A stretch of 64,000 nucleotides of DNA from Allobosea sp. CS1GBMeth4 (GTDB taxonomy: Bacteria > Pseudomonadota > Alphaproteobacteria > Rhizobiales > Beijerinckiaceae), in the NCBI RefSeq assembly GCF_900185715.1, contig NZ_FYAS01000014.1:150583-214582 (forward strand), given 5' to 3'. Both the position numbers and the translations under genes were made by a program. A model generated the notes under the pieces. That model was not told the DNA's origin. It saw only the letters and a program-made list of their open reading frames with translations, and made no database searches. Every line of letters begins with the position of its first letter. The stretch's first letter is position 1. This document shows, one piece after another, positions 49,206 through 57,017 of this stretch.

Positions 49206-50139
49206 GATGGCTAGCCCTCCTGACTGGATCGCTGTCCCAAGCCGGGACGTCCGGTGATGCGTTCGTGGAGACTCTGTTACTGTCCGGGCGAGCAGCTTCC
49301 TTTCGTGAACAAGTGTTCCATCTGGCTTAATCTCTGTGCGCGACTGCGTTCCTGTGCATCAGAATTGGGCGGCGGAGCTGTATTCGAACACATTTGAAAA
49401 TTTTAAGCCCGTCTGAACTCGCCTATAATTATAGCAATGAGACTTTTTCAGATCGAAACGATGGCATTGCCAGCATTCCATAATTTTCTAAAATTTTAAT
49501 TATATCTAAAAAGTTTAGTTTTGGCCTCCCTTACGGCAGCTCAAGCGCCGTCGATGACCTGAAGTCGGCAACGCATGAAACGCATGCGGGAGAGATAAGA
49601 CGAAACGGCAAAAATCAAGCGCTTATCGAATTCCTCACCGGGCCAAATCGAACGCGACCTCCTATACCCAAACGAGCATCCTTTCGCGAAGATAACATAT
49701 TTTTGGAACTTGTCTGCTCGAAATTGAATAAACCTGTCCCAAAAAGGATTTTCATTGTTTCGACTCGCATGAAAGTTGTGCTGATCGTGCCGATTGGGCT
49801 GCGCCCGGCCATGAAGATACCAAGTTGCCGCTCAAGGGAACCAGCGTATCGGATGGCACTCGACCTGGATTTCTGGTAGCTTTTGAATGACGCCTCAGAT
49901 TTAAAGTATTTAGCTAAAATTCACGCGTTAATTCCAGATACAAATCTATTGGATTCGAATTCGCGGAGAGGGCCGCGGCGACACCTCTCCGGCTTCGAGC
50001 GCTCATGGTTCCTTTCGGAACCAAATCTGATCTGGGCCGGATATTCGAAGTCATAATGTCGTGATCGTGGCGCCATTCCGCCGCTCATCGGTGCAGCGCG
50101 GCCGATCATGCAGGGCTCGCCGTCGGTTCCCGCCCCCCG
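49206..50139. other. Long AT-rich non-coding region upstream of the MetOD1-kinase-regulator operon
   Basis: About 930 bases, the largest gap in the window, far richer in A/T than the rest (notably 49385-49510). It holds short symmetrical elements such as CTATAATTATAG (49423-49434) and GAAC-N4-GTTC near 49307. Small open frames (for example 49615-49812 minus) look like chance. It probably contains the operon promoter and may hold a small RNA or be foreign DNA. Confidence 0.55.
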
Positions 50140-51018
50140 TCACGAGACCAGCGGCCGCCTGCGATCCATTCGCCGATGCCGCATCAGAGCGATCAGTTTC
50201 CGAAGCCGCTGCCAGGCGAAGGGCAGGAAGCCCCGCTCGGCATGGTCGCCGGGCGTGAGCAGCACGAGGCCGGGATCGACCAGCATCGTCCCGCCGGTCA
50301 GGGCGGCGAGGCGACGATTGAAGACCAGGTGCTCGCAAATGTCGGCGCCGGCTTCGAGATAGCTGCCGAGACGGTAGATCTCGGCCCGGTAGAGGCAGAG
50401 GCCGTTGAAGGCCGAGGCGCAGGCGATCTCGCGATCGGCCGTCAGGGCGCGCTGCTGCGGATAGATCCGCGACCGGAAGAAGCGATAATAACTGACGATG
50501 TCGCGCCGATTCTTCGCAAGGTCGTCGAGCAGCGTCTCGAAGGAGCGATGCTCGTCCTGGAACGCCAGGAGATCGTAATAGTGCGGGCGGGAGGTCGCAG
50601 ATACGCCGAAGACGCCGTTCCGATCGAGTTTCGCCGCCGCGGCGAGCAAGGCCGGGACCGTGGGCGGCCTGGCGATGGCGTTGTCGATGTCGATGACGCA
50701 GACGAAGCGGGCTTCGATGCCGGACGCTTCGAGTTCGGTCTTGAGCCGCTCGCGGCCCAGCGCCATGCGCCGGAGCCGCGCGGGTTCCTCCGCCATGAAC
50801 GCGGTCGGGACGAGGACGATCTCGCCGTGCGCCGCGGCGCTCCGAAGCAGCGCGTCGGTTCCGTCGCGCGAGCCGTTCTCGCCGACGAAGGCCGCGACGC
50901 TCAGGCCGCTCCGCCGCAGTGCGCCGAGCAGGTCGAGGAAGCGCGGCACCGTGCCGGCGCAATCCCTGGCCAGGGCCAGAAAGGCGAAATCCCGCGCCGG
51001 GGCGCCGTCAGCGCTCAC
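50140..51018 (-). CDS. Putative glycosyltransferase (GT-A-like, possibly CAP59-type mannosyltransferase relative)
   Basis: A GTG at 51018 overlapping the methyltransferase stop gives 292 residues. 'F-A-F-L-A-L-A-R-D-C-A-G-T-V-P' and 'G-E-N-G-S-R-D-G-T-D' form a nucleotide-sugar fold, and 'C-V-I-D-I-D-N-A' supplies a D-x-D motif. Later motifs 'C-A-S-A-F-N-G-L-C-L-Y' and 'C-E-H-L-V-F-N' recall CAP59/CMT1-type transferases. It is coupled to the SAM methyltransferase and follows the ligase/beta-helix gene, so likely acts on the same glycan. Confidence 0.75.
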   Translation of the reverse strand: MSADGAPARDFAFLALARDCAGTVPRFLDLLGALRRSGLSVAAFVGENGSRDGTDALLRSAAAHGEIVLVPTAFMAEEPARLRRMALGRERLKTELEASGIEARFVCVIDIDNAIARPPTVPALLAAAAKLDRNGVFGVSATSRPHYYDLLAFQDEHRSFETLLDDLAKNRRDIVSYYRFFRSRIYPQQRALTADREIACASAFNGLCLYRAEIYRLGSYLEAGADICEHLVFNRRLAALTGGTMLVDPGLVLLTPGDHAERGFLPFAWQRLRKLIALMRHRRMDRRRPLVS

Positions 51019-51671
51019 CGTCCCTCGGTCCTGACGGCGATCAGCGACTTCGCCAGGAAGAAGACGTCCTCCGTCAGAATCTCCGCATCGGGAAAAAGTC
51101 CGGCGAGCTGGGCGCGATCGAGCATGGAGGTGCCTTCGACGATCCGCATGGCCTGGTCGAGCGAGGCCGCCTTGGCGTAGAAGCCGCGCGCCTTGCTCGA
51201 CACCAGGCGCCGCTGCAGGGGCTGCGGCAGCCAGTGCATCATCGGAGCGTTGCTGTGCGGATCGAGCGGAAACCAGAAATTCGGCGTCTGCACGTAGTAG
51301 TTCGGAGCCAGGCGCCTGATCTCGGCAGCGACCCGCTTCATGTCCGCCCATTGGCCGACATGTTCGATCAGCGAGTTGGAATGGACGAAGTCGAAGCTCA
51401 GATCGTCGAACCCGCTGACGTCGCGCGCATCGCCCTGGACGACATGGAAGCGCGGATCGGGAGACGGCTCCCTTGCTTCGATGTTCAGGAGCCAGATGTC
51501 GATTCCCGAAGCCGGCAGGTCGAACCGCCAGTAGTCGGCGTCCCCGCCGAGGTCGAGGATGCGGCACGATCCGCGGGTCCTCATCACGGCGTCGATGATC
51601 GGGCGGACATAGGTCTTGAACCGCTCCTCGCGGAACTGCGACCGGCGGAACGATCGCGGAATCATGTTCAT
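51015..51671 (-). CDS. Class I SAM-dependent methyltransferase
   Basis: The ATG at 51671 (GAGAG upstream) gives 218 residues; ATG at 51695 is possible. 'C-R-I-L-D-L-G-G-D-A-D-Y-W' is the SAM-binding loop, 'V-V-Q-G-D-A-R-D' and 'F-D-F-V-H-S-N-S-L-I-E-H-V-G' are later motifs of methyltransferase-11-type enzymes. In this context it may methylate a sugar or an acyl/peptide part of the surface product. Confidence 0.88.
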   Translation of the reverse strand: MNMIPRSFRRSQFREERFKTYVRPIIDAVMRTRGSCRILDLGGDADYWRFDLPASGIDIWLLNIEAREPSPDPRFHVVQGDARDVSGFDDLSFDFVHSNSLIEHVGQWADMKRVAAEIRRLAPNYYVQTPNFWFPLDPHSNAPMMHWLPQPLQRRLVSSKARGFYAKAASLDQAMRIVEGTSMLDRAQLAGLFPDAEILTEDVFFLAKSLIAVRTEGR

Positions 51672-51850
51672 GAGCTCTCGGCCTCGCGACGCCATGCGGA
51701 TTGTGAGGGCGGATCTTACCTGCAAACCCGCCGCTCGCGGCCCGGTCCGAGGACTAGGCACCAGGGCTTGCGGACTAAGCCGATCTGGGCATTCGCGCCC
51801 GGAGCGGCGCGACATCCCGGTCGATCGCCGGGGCCTCCCGGCCCCTTGGC

Positions 51851-54706
51851 CTAGTCGGGCGGCACGATCCGGCCATTGGCCTCCTGGCCGAGGCTGCGGA
51901 ACCTGTCGTAGGAGACCGGCTCGTGGCCCCAGATGAAGAGGGGCGCCTCGGTCGGCCGGCGCAGCACATAGGTATTGCGATCGAACAGGTTTCCGCCCGT
52001 CTCGATGATCCCGAAGTTCGGATGTGAAGCCGGGACATCGCTGGCTCCGCCCGACAGGCCGGTCTCGCCCTCATAGACGATCTCGTTGTCATGGACCGCA
52101 TTGCGTGCCGTCCGGTAGAATTGTTGTTTCGCGCCGTTCCCCCGTCTGGGCTGGTCGACCCGTTCGCGGCCCTGGTCGACGATGACGATCCCGCGGCCGC
52201 CCTCGGCGACGGTGACCTTGTTGCCGTAGACGCGTACGCCTTCGGAGGCGGCGATCTGGATGCCGGCGCCCCAGACCCAGAAGCTGCCCTGCTGGCCGCC
52301 GCGCCCGGTCCCGTTCAGGCGAACGGTGTTGTTGCGGATCACGGCGTCGAAGCTGATCTCATAGAAGATGCCGGCGTCTGAATTGCGCTCGACGAGGTTG
52401 TTCTCGAACAGGACGTTGCGGCAGTCGACATCGCACCAGAGGCCCGAGCCGTAATTGTCGTGCACATGGTTGCCGCGCAGCGTCAGGCGCTCGACCTTGC
52501 CTGCCTTGACCCCCCCGGCCTCCCAGCCGGCGTCGAAGCCATAGGTGTTGTTCTCGTGGATCTCGTTGTCCTCGATCACGACGTCGGTTCCGTTCGGCGA
52601 AATCCCGAGCTGCCCGTTACGGTGCACCTTGTTGCGGCGGACGATGCTCCTGTCGCCGGTCGCGATCCCCGATCCGCTGTTGAGGCGGACCTCGTTGCCC
52701 TCGATCAGCCAGTCGGTGGCGCGGGGGTTCTCGTCGCCGAAGATCGCGCCCTGCTGTGCGGGGGTCGCATATTTCTCGACGATCAGGCCCCTGACCGTGA
52801 TGCCGCGGGCTCCGGCATTGTCGAAGGCGTAGAGCTGGCGCGTCCGTTCCAGGGTGCGGCCGCGCGGATCGTCGGCGAGATGGCTGAGGCCGGTCGCGGG
52901 ATCGGAGAAGACGCGGCCGGGCGCCAGATCGGCGCGGTCGGCAACCGGCTCCAGCGGCTCGCCGTCCAGGAAGAAGCGGTGCGGATCGTTGCAGCGGGCG
53001 CGATGGGGCAGGCAGGTGCCGAACGGCCTGATCCCGGGCTTCGGGGACGCCGTCACCCAGAAGGCGCCCTGCCGGCGAATGTCGGTGACCAGCTCGGCGC
53101 CGTTCAGGATGGCGCCGGGCTGGCCGACGAAGGATTGCCTGTCCTTGGGGGCGACCGTCTGGGCCCGGTGGAGGCCGGCCGCGATGCAGAAGGCCGCTCC
53201 CGGCGGGGCCCTGTCGACGAGGGCCTGGATGGACGCGCCGACCGGAACCAGGATAGCGCCGGCCGGGCAGGGGGCATTCGCCGCCGCGTCCGAGGCGGGG
53301 CCGCCGAGCAGCCCCGCTACCGCGATGAGAGCTGCCCCGACGAGGCGCGCGCCGTTGCGTGGCACCCGCGCGAAGCGCGCCGGCGCCTCGACGAGATGCC
53401 AGGCGCGGTAGACCATCAGCGAGCCGAAGCCGATGCCGAACAGGATCCAGAAGGGAATGCCGAGCATCGGCCCCTCGAGCGCGACGTCGAAGGAGGCGTC
53501 GATGACGATCGAGGCGAAATAGCAGAGCAGGAAGACGAAATAGCGCGCCCAGTCGAGATCGCCGCGCCGCCAGGCGAGATGGGCGGCCCGCAGCATCGCG
53601 ACGGACCAGCTGCCGATGGTCAGGAGCCAGAGCGCCAGCCCCGGCACGCCGCCGCGGGCGAGATAGGTCATGTGGACGCTGTGGGGACTGCGCAGCGTCG
53701 GCCCGCCGCGTTCGAGGCCGACCACGAACCCGTCCGCCTCCGCCAGGTTGATGCCGAAGCCCTTGCCGGTCCAGAAATAGGGGCCGTGGACGGTGTAGTC
53801 GCGGATCGCCTGCCACCAGCCCAGCCGCCACTGCTTGGTTCCGTCGAGATTGTTGGCGTCGCTCGATCCCGCAATGCTGGCGAGATTCTCGATGACGGCG
53901 GCGGCGCTGATCGGCCGCTCGCCACGCGGCAGGTCGATCTCGAAGTCGACCGCATAGGCCATGAGCAGGACGAGCATGAGCCCGGCGGCGATCGCGGCGA
54001 GGCGGCCGACCTGTCCGGTCAGGATCATGGCCAGCACCAATGGGAGCAGCAGGGAGAGCATGCCGCCGCGGCTCTGGCTGGCGACGAGCAGGGCGGCGCC
54101 GAGGGCGACGACGAGCCAGGTCCGGCTGACCTTGCACAGGCCGACGAGGACGAGCACGAGCGCGCCGCAGAGATGCGCGGCGAGCTCGCCCGAGCGCACC
54201 GAGATGATCTCGACATTATGGCCGGGGAGCTTCGGGATCGAGGCGCCGAAGAAGCGGGCGATGAGATAGAGGACGATCGCGATCGGAATCAGCACCCGCG
54301 CGTGCACCCTGAAATAGCCGACGATCTGGGCGATGCGGGCCGGGCGTTCGACGAGCAGGGCCGCGACGATGAAGGCGAAGCCGGCATAGAGCGCGACCGC
54401 TCCGTCGCGCAGCGCATCGACGCCATAGGCGCCGACGCCCTGCAGCGTCCGCAGGAGGACCCAGGCCATGAGGAGGGCCGCGCTGACCGCAGGCACGGTG
54501 GTCAGCAGCGTCGTCACGCAGCCCGAGGCGAAGAAGGCGAGCAGGCCCAGCGCGAAGAGAATCTCGCCCATGAAGAGCGGAGGCATTCCGAGATAGGCGA
54601 AGCTCTTCCCGAGGACGACATAGCCGGCGAAGCCGAGGGCGAGGACCGGCAGGTAGCGGTCGGTCGCCCGCCGGTCGGCCGCGACGCTCGCCGGTATCCG
54701 TGACAT
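51851..54706 (-). CDS. Fusion protein: O-antigen ligase/polymerase (WaaL/Wzy type) joined to a right-handed parallel beta-helix
   Basis: The ATG at 54706 gives 951 residues. Residues about 15-435 form roughly eleven membrane helices with the Wzy_C/WaaL periplasmic loop ('W-Q-A-I-R-D-Y-T-V-H-G-P', 'S-P-H-S-V-H-M-T-Y-L-A-R-G-G' with the conserved His). Residues about 440-475 look like a signal peptide: Arg-rich, then 'L-V-G-A-A-L-I-A-V-A-G-L-L-G', then A-A-A-N-A. Residues 480-951 are periplasmic, with PbH1 beta-helix turns ('N-E-V-R-L-N-S-G-S-G-I', 'N-E-I-H-E-N-N-T-Y-G-F', 'N-H-V-H-D-N-Y-G-S-G-L-W-C'). The membrane part links glycan chains; the helix may bind, cut or epimerise them. Confidence 0.85.
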   Translation of the reverse strand: MSRIPASVAADRRATDRYLPVLALGFAGYVVLGKSFAYLGMPPLFMGEILFALGLLAFFASGCVTTLLTTVPAVSAALLMAWVLLRTLQGVGAYGVDALRDGAVALYAGFAFIVAALLVERPARIAQIVGYFRVHARVLIPIAIVLYLIARFFGASIPKLPGHNVEIISVRSGELAAHLCGALVLVLVGLCKVSRTWLVVALGAALLVASQSRGGMLSLLLPLVLAMILTGQVGRLAAIAAGLMLVLLMAYAVDFEIDLPRGERPISAAAVIENLASIAGSSDANNLDGTKQWRLGWWQAIRDYTVHGPYFWTGKGFGINLAEADGFVVGLERGGPTLRSPHSVHMTYLARGGVPGLALWLLTIGSWSVAMLRAAHLAWRRGDLDWARYFVFLLCYFASIVIDASFDVALEGPMLGIPFWILFGIGFGSLMVYRAWHLVEAPARFARVPRNGARLVGAALIAVAGLLGGPASDAAANAPCPAGAILVPVGASIQALVDRAPPGAAFCIAAGLHRAQTVAPKDRQSFVGQPGAILNGAELVTDIRRQGAFWVTASPKPGIRPFGTCLPHRARCNDPHRFFLDGEPLEPVADRADLAPGRVFSDPATGLSHLADDPRGRTLERTRQLYAFDNAGARGITVRGLIVEKYATPAQQGAIFGDENPRATDWLIEGNEVRLNSGSGIATGDRSIVRRNKVHRNGQLGISPNGTDVVIEDNEIHENNTYGFDAGWEAGGVKAGKVERLTLRGNHVHDNYGSGLWCDVDCRNVLFENNLVERNSDAGIFYEISFDAVIRNNTVRLNGTGRGGQQGSFWVWGAGIQIAASEGVRVYGNKVTVAEGGRGIVIVDQGRERVDQPRRGNGAKQQFYRTARNAVHDNEIVYEGETGLSGGASDVPASHPNFGIIETGGNLFDRNTYVLRRPTEAPLFIWGHEPVSYDRFRSLGQEANGRIVPPD

Positions 54707-54930
54707 CCCGTTCACCGTCCGCCCTCGCTCCGTGCGGCGACCTCCGTCGCACGACAAGGGTAGCGCCCGGCGGTGCCCGGGCGGGGTGGGCATCAGAGGT
54801 AGCCAGGCCGGCGAGGTCGGCGGCCCCCCTCCTTTTGGGCAGCCCCTATGCCCAGCGCGGCCGGAGGGGGCGCGACGCTAGAGTCCGGCGTGGACGATGC
54901 GGCGGGGCGATCGCCAGCTGGGGCGCGGGA

Positions 54931-56301
54931 ATGCAGAGCGGGGGCGAGATCGGCCGGATGCCCGGCCAGCGGGAGCGGGGCGGCGCAGGCAGGACCTGGA
55001 CGGGCCTGAGGGCGCGGCTCCGCGCCATGCGCGGCCCGGCCCTGTCCTTCGGCGACCAGGCCCTGTCCAGCGCCTGCAACTTCCTGACCACCATCCTGCT
55101 CGCGCGGGCGCTCGGCCTCGAGGCCTTCGGGGTCTACACCATGGTCTGGCTCGCGCTCTATTTCGCGATGAGCCTTCAGCTCGGACTCATCGTCAGCCCG
55201 ATGATGAGCATCGGCACCAAAGAGCAGGGGGCCGAGGCCGAGGCCTACTACACCGTCGTCTTCCTGCATCAGGCCGGATATGTCGTCGTCGCGGCCGTGG
55301 CGATCTTCGCGGTCCTGACAGTCGCCGCGGGCGCGGCCGCCCCGCTCGCCGAGGTCGCCCTGCCGGGAGCGATGGCGGCGGCCAGCTATCTGACGCAGGA
55401 TTTCCTGCGGCGCTATCTGTTCGCCCGCCGCCAGCCGGCCGGCATCCTCCTGATCGACGCGGTCAACCAGATTCTCAAGCTCGGCGCGCTCGCCGCCCTC
55501 TGGCAGGCCGGGGTGATCGACGTGGCGAATGCGCTGTGGGCCGTGGCCGGCGCGGCGGCGATATCGACGCTCTGCGGCCTCGGCATGTCCGGGCCTCTCC
55601 TGTGGCGGCGGCGGATCCTGACCAGCGTCACCGGACGGCAATGGCGCTCGGCGCGGTGGCTCGTGCTCACCGGCTCGGTGCAATGGGTGCTCAGCTATAG
55701 CGGGCTCCTGGTGACGGCGGGCCTGCTCGGGCCGAAGGTGCTCGGCGCGCTCAGGGCGGCGCAGAGCCTGCTCGCCGTCCTCAACGTGGTGCGCGAGGCG
55801 CTGGAGAACATCGTTCCGCCCCTGGCCGGGAAGGCTTTCGCGCAAGGCGGCATGCCCGGCCTGCACCGGACGCTCGCCGGCGCCATGCTGTTCGCCGGCC
55901 TGGCCGGCGCCGCCGCCGTCATCGGCCTCGGGCTGTTCGGTCCATGGCTGCTGCAGCTGCTCTACGGCGGCGAGATCCTCGAGTTCGACTGGGTGATCGT
56001 CTGGTATTCGCTCGCCTTCCCGATGGCGCTGATGAGCCTCGTCCTCGGCTGCGCCTTTCGGGCGCTCGAGCTCACGCGGCCGGTCTTCCTCGCGGCGCTC
56101 GTCGGCGGCTGCCTCAATCTGCTGCTGGTCTATCCGGCGGCGCTCGTCTTCGGCGTCGCCGGGCTGATCGCGGTGACGCTCCTGTCCGAACTCGCGGCCC
56201 TGGTCGTGCTGGCGCTGCTCGCCCTGCGGGTTCCGGGGCTGCTGGCAAGCGCGCCGGATACGCCAGCCGGCGGTCGCATCGCGACGGCGCCCTCGCCATG
56301 A
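54931..56301 (+). CDS. Wzx-like lipopolysaccharide/exopolysaccharide flippase (MVF superfamily)
   Basis: The ATG at 54931 gives 456 residues; ATG at 54958 is also possible. After a basic N-terminus, about twelve hydrophobic helices start at 'F-G-D-Q-A-L-S-S-A-C-N-F-L-T-T-I-L-L-A-R-A-L-G-L-E-A-F-G', the usual opening of Wzx/oligosaccharide flippases. It would carry lipid-linked repeat units across the inner membrane to the ligase-type protein encoded divergently. Its end overlaps the phosphopantetheinyl transferase start. Confidence 0.88.
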   Translation: MQSGGEIGRMPGQRERGGAGRTWTGLRARLRAMRGPALSFGDQALSSACNFLTTILLARALGLEAFGVYTMVWLALYFAMSLQLGLIVSPMMSIGTKEQGAEAEAYYTVVFLHQAGYVVVAAVAIFAVLTVAAGAAAPLAEVALPGAMAAASYLTQDFLRRYLFARRQPAGILLIDAVNQILKLGALAALWQAGVIDVANALWAVAGAAAISTLCGLGMSGPLLWRRRILTSVTGRQWRSARWLVLTGSVQWVLSYSGLLVTAGLLGPKVLGALRAAQSLLAVLNVVREALENIVPPLAGKAFAQGGMPGLHRTLAGAMLFAGLAGAAAVIGLGLFGPWLLQLLYGGEILEFDWVIVWYSLAFPMALMSLVLGCAFRALELTRPVFLAALVGGCLNLLLVYPAALVFGVAGLIAVTLLSELAALVVLALLALRVPGLLASAPDTPAGGRIATAPSP

Positions 56302-56996
56302 TGCCGCTGCCGCCTTCCGAGGTGCATCTCTGGTGCTGCCGCGTCGATCTTCATGCCGGCGAGGCGGCCGAGCGGCTGGGAATGCTGTCGACGGAGGAAC
56401 GGGCCCGGGCCGACCGCTTCCACGATCCCAAGACGCGGATCGCGTTCGTGGCGGCGCGCAACTGGCTCCGGCGCGTCCTCGCGCTCTACATCCAGATCCC
56501 GCCGCCGCAGCTGCGCTTCGGCGAGACGGCCTTCGGCAAGCCGTTCCTCGCGAACGCGCAGGGCGGACGCACCGTCGCCTTCAATCTCAGCCATTCCGGC
56601 GAGCTCGCGATCGTCGCGGTGGCCGAGGGCATGGCGGTCGGCGTCGACATCGAACGGATCCGGCCGGTCTCGGCCGATCTGCTGGCCGGCTGCCTGGCGC
56701 CGCGGGAGTTGGCGATGCTGGCGGCCCTGACGCCGGCGCTGCGCGAGGAATCCTTCATCCGCTGCTGGACGCGCAAGGAAGCCTGCCTGAAGGCGATCGG
56801 CGTCGGTCTCAACGGCTCGCCGTCGAGCTTCGAAGTCTCGTTCGACCCGCGCAGGGCGCGGCTGCTGGCGGTCGAATCGGATCCGGCCGAGGCCGATTTC
56901 TGGCAACTCGCCGATTTGGAGCCGGCGCCCGGCTATTGCGGCACGCTGGCGGTGCGCCAGCGCGGCTGGTCGCCGGTCTGGATGGCGCGGCCATAG
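56298..56996 (+). CDS. Sfp-type 4'-phosphopantetheinyl transferase
   Basis: The ATG at 56298 overlaps the flippase stop (ATGA) and gives 232 residues. Family motifs are 'F-N-L-S-H-S-G-E-L-A', 'V-G-V-D-I-E-R-I-R-P' (metal-binding Asp and Glu) and 'F-I-R-C-W-T-R-K-E-A-C-L-K-A-I-G'. It attaches the phosphopantetheine arm from CoA to carrier domains, here most likely the PCP of the adjacent NRPS. Coupling to a flippase gene ties NRPS activation to polymer export. Confidence 0.94.
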   Translation: MMPLPPSEVHLWCCRVDLHAGEAAERLGMLSTEERARADRFHDPKTRIAFVAARNWLRRVLALYIQIPPPQLRFGETAFGKPFLANAQGGRTVAFNLSHSGELAIVAVAEGMAVGVDIERIRPVSADLLAGCLAPRELAMLAALTPALREESFIRCWTRKEACLKAIGVGLNGSPSSFEVSFDPRRARLLAVESDPAEADFWQLADLEPAPGYCGTLAVRQRGWSPVWMARP

Positions 56997-57017
56997 CGCT
57001 CGCGCGGCCTCCTTCCG

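Noticed and set aside
49615..49812. 65-residue open frame in the AT-rich region
   Set aside because: No ribosome-binding site or family resemblance; likely chance in AT-rich DNA.
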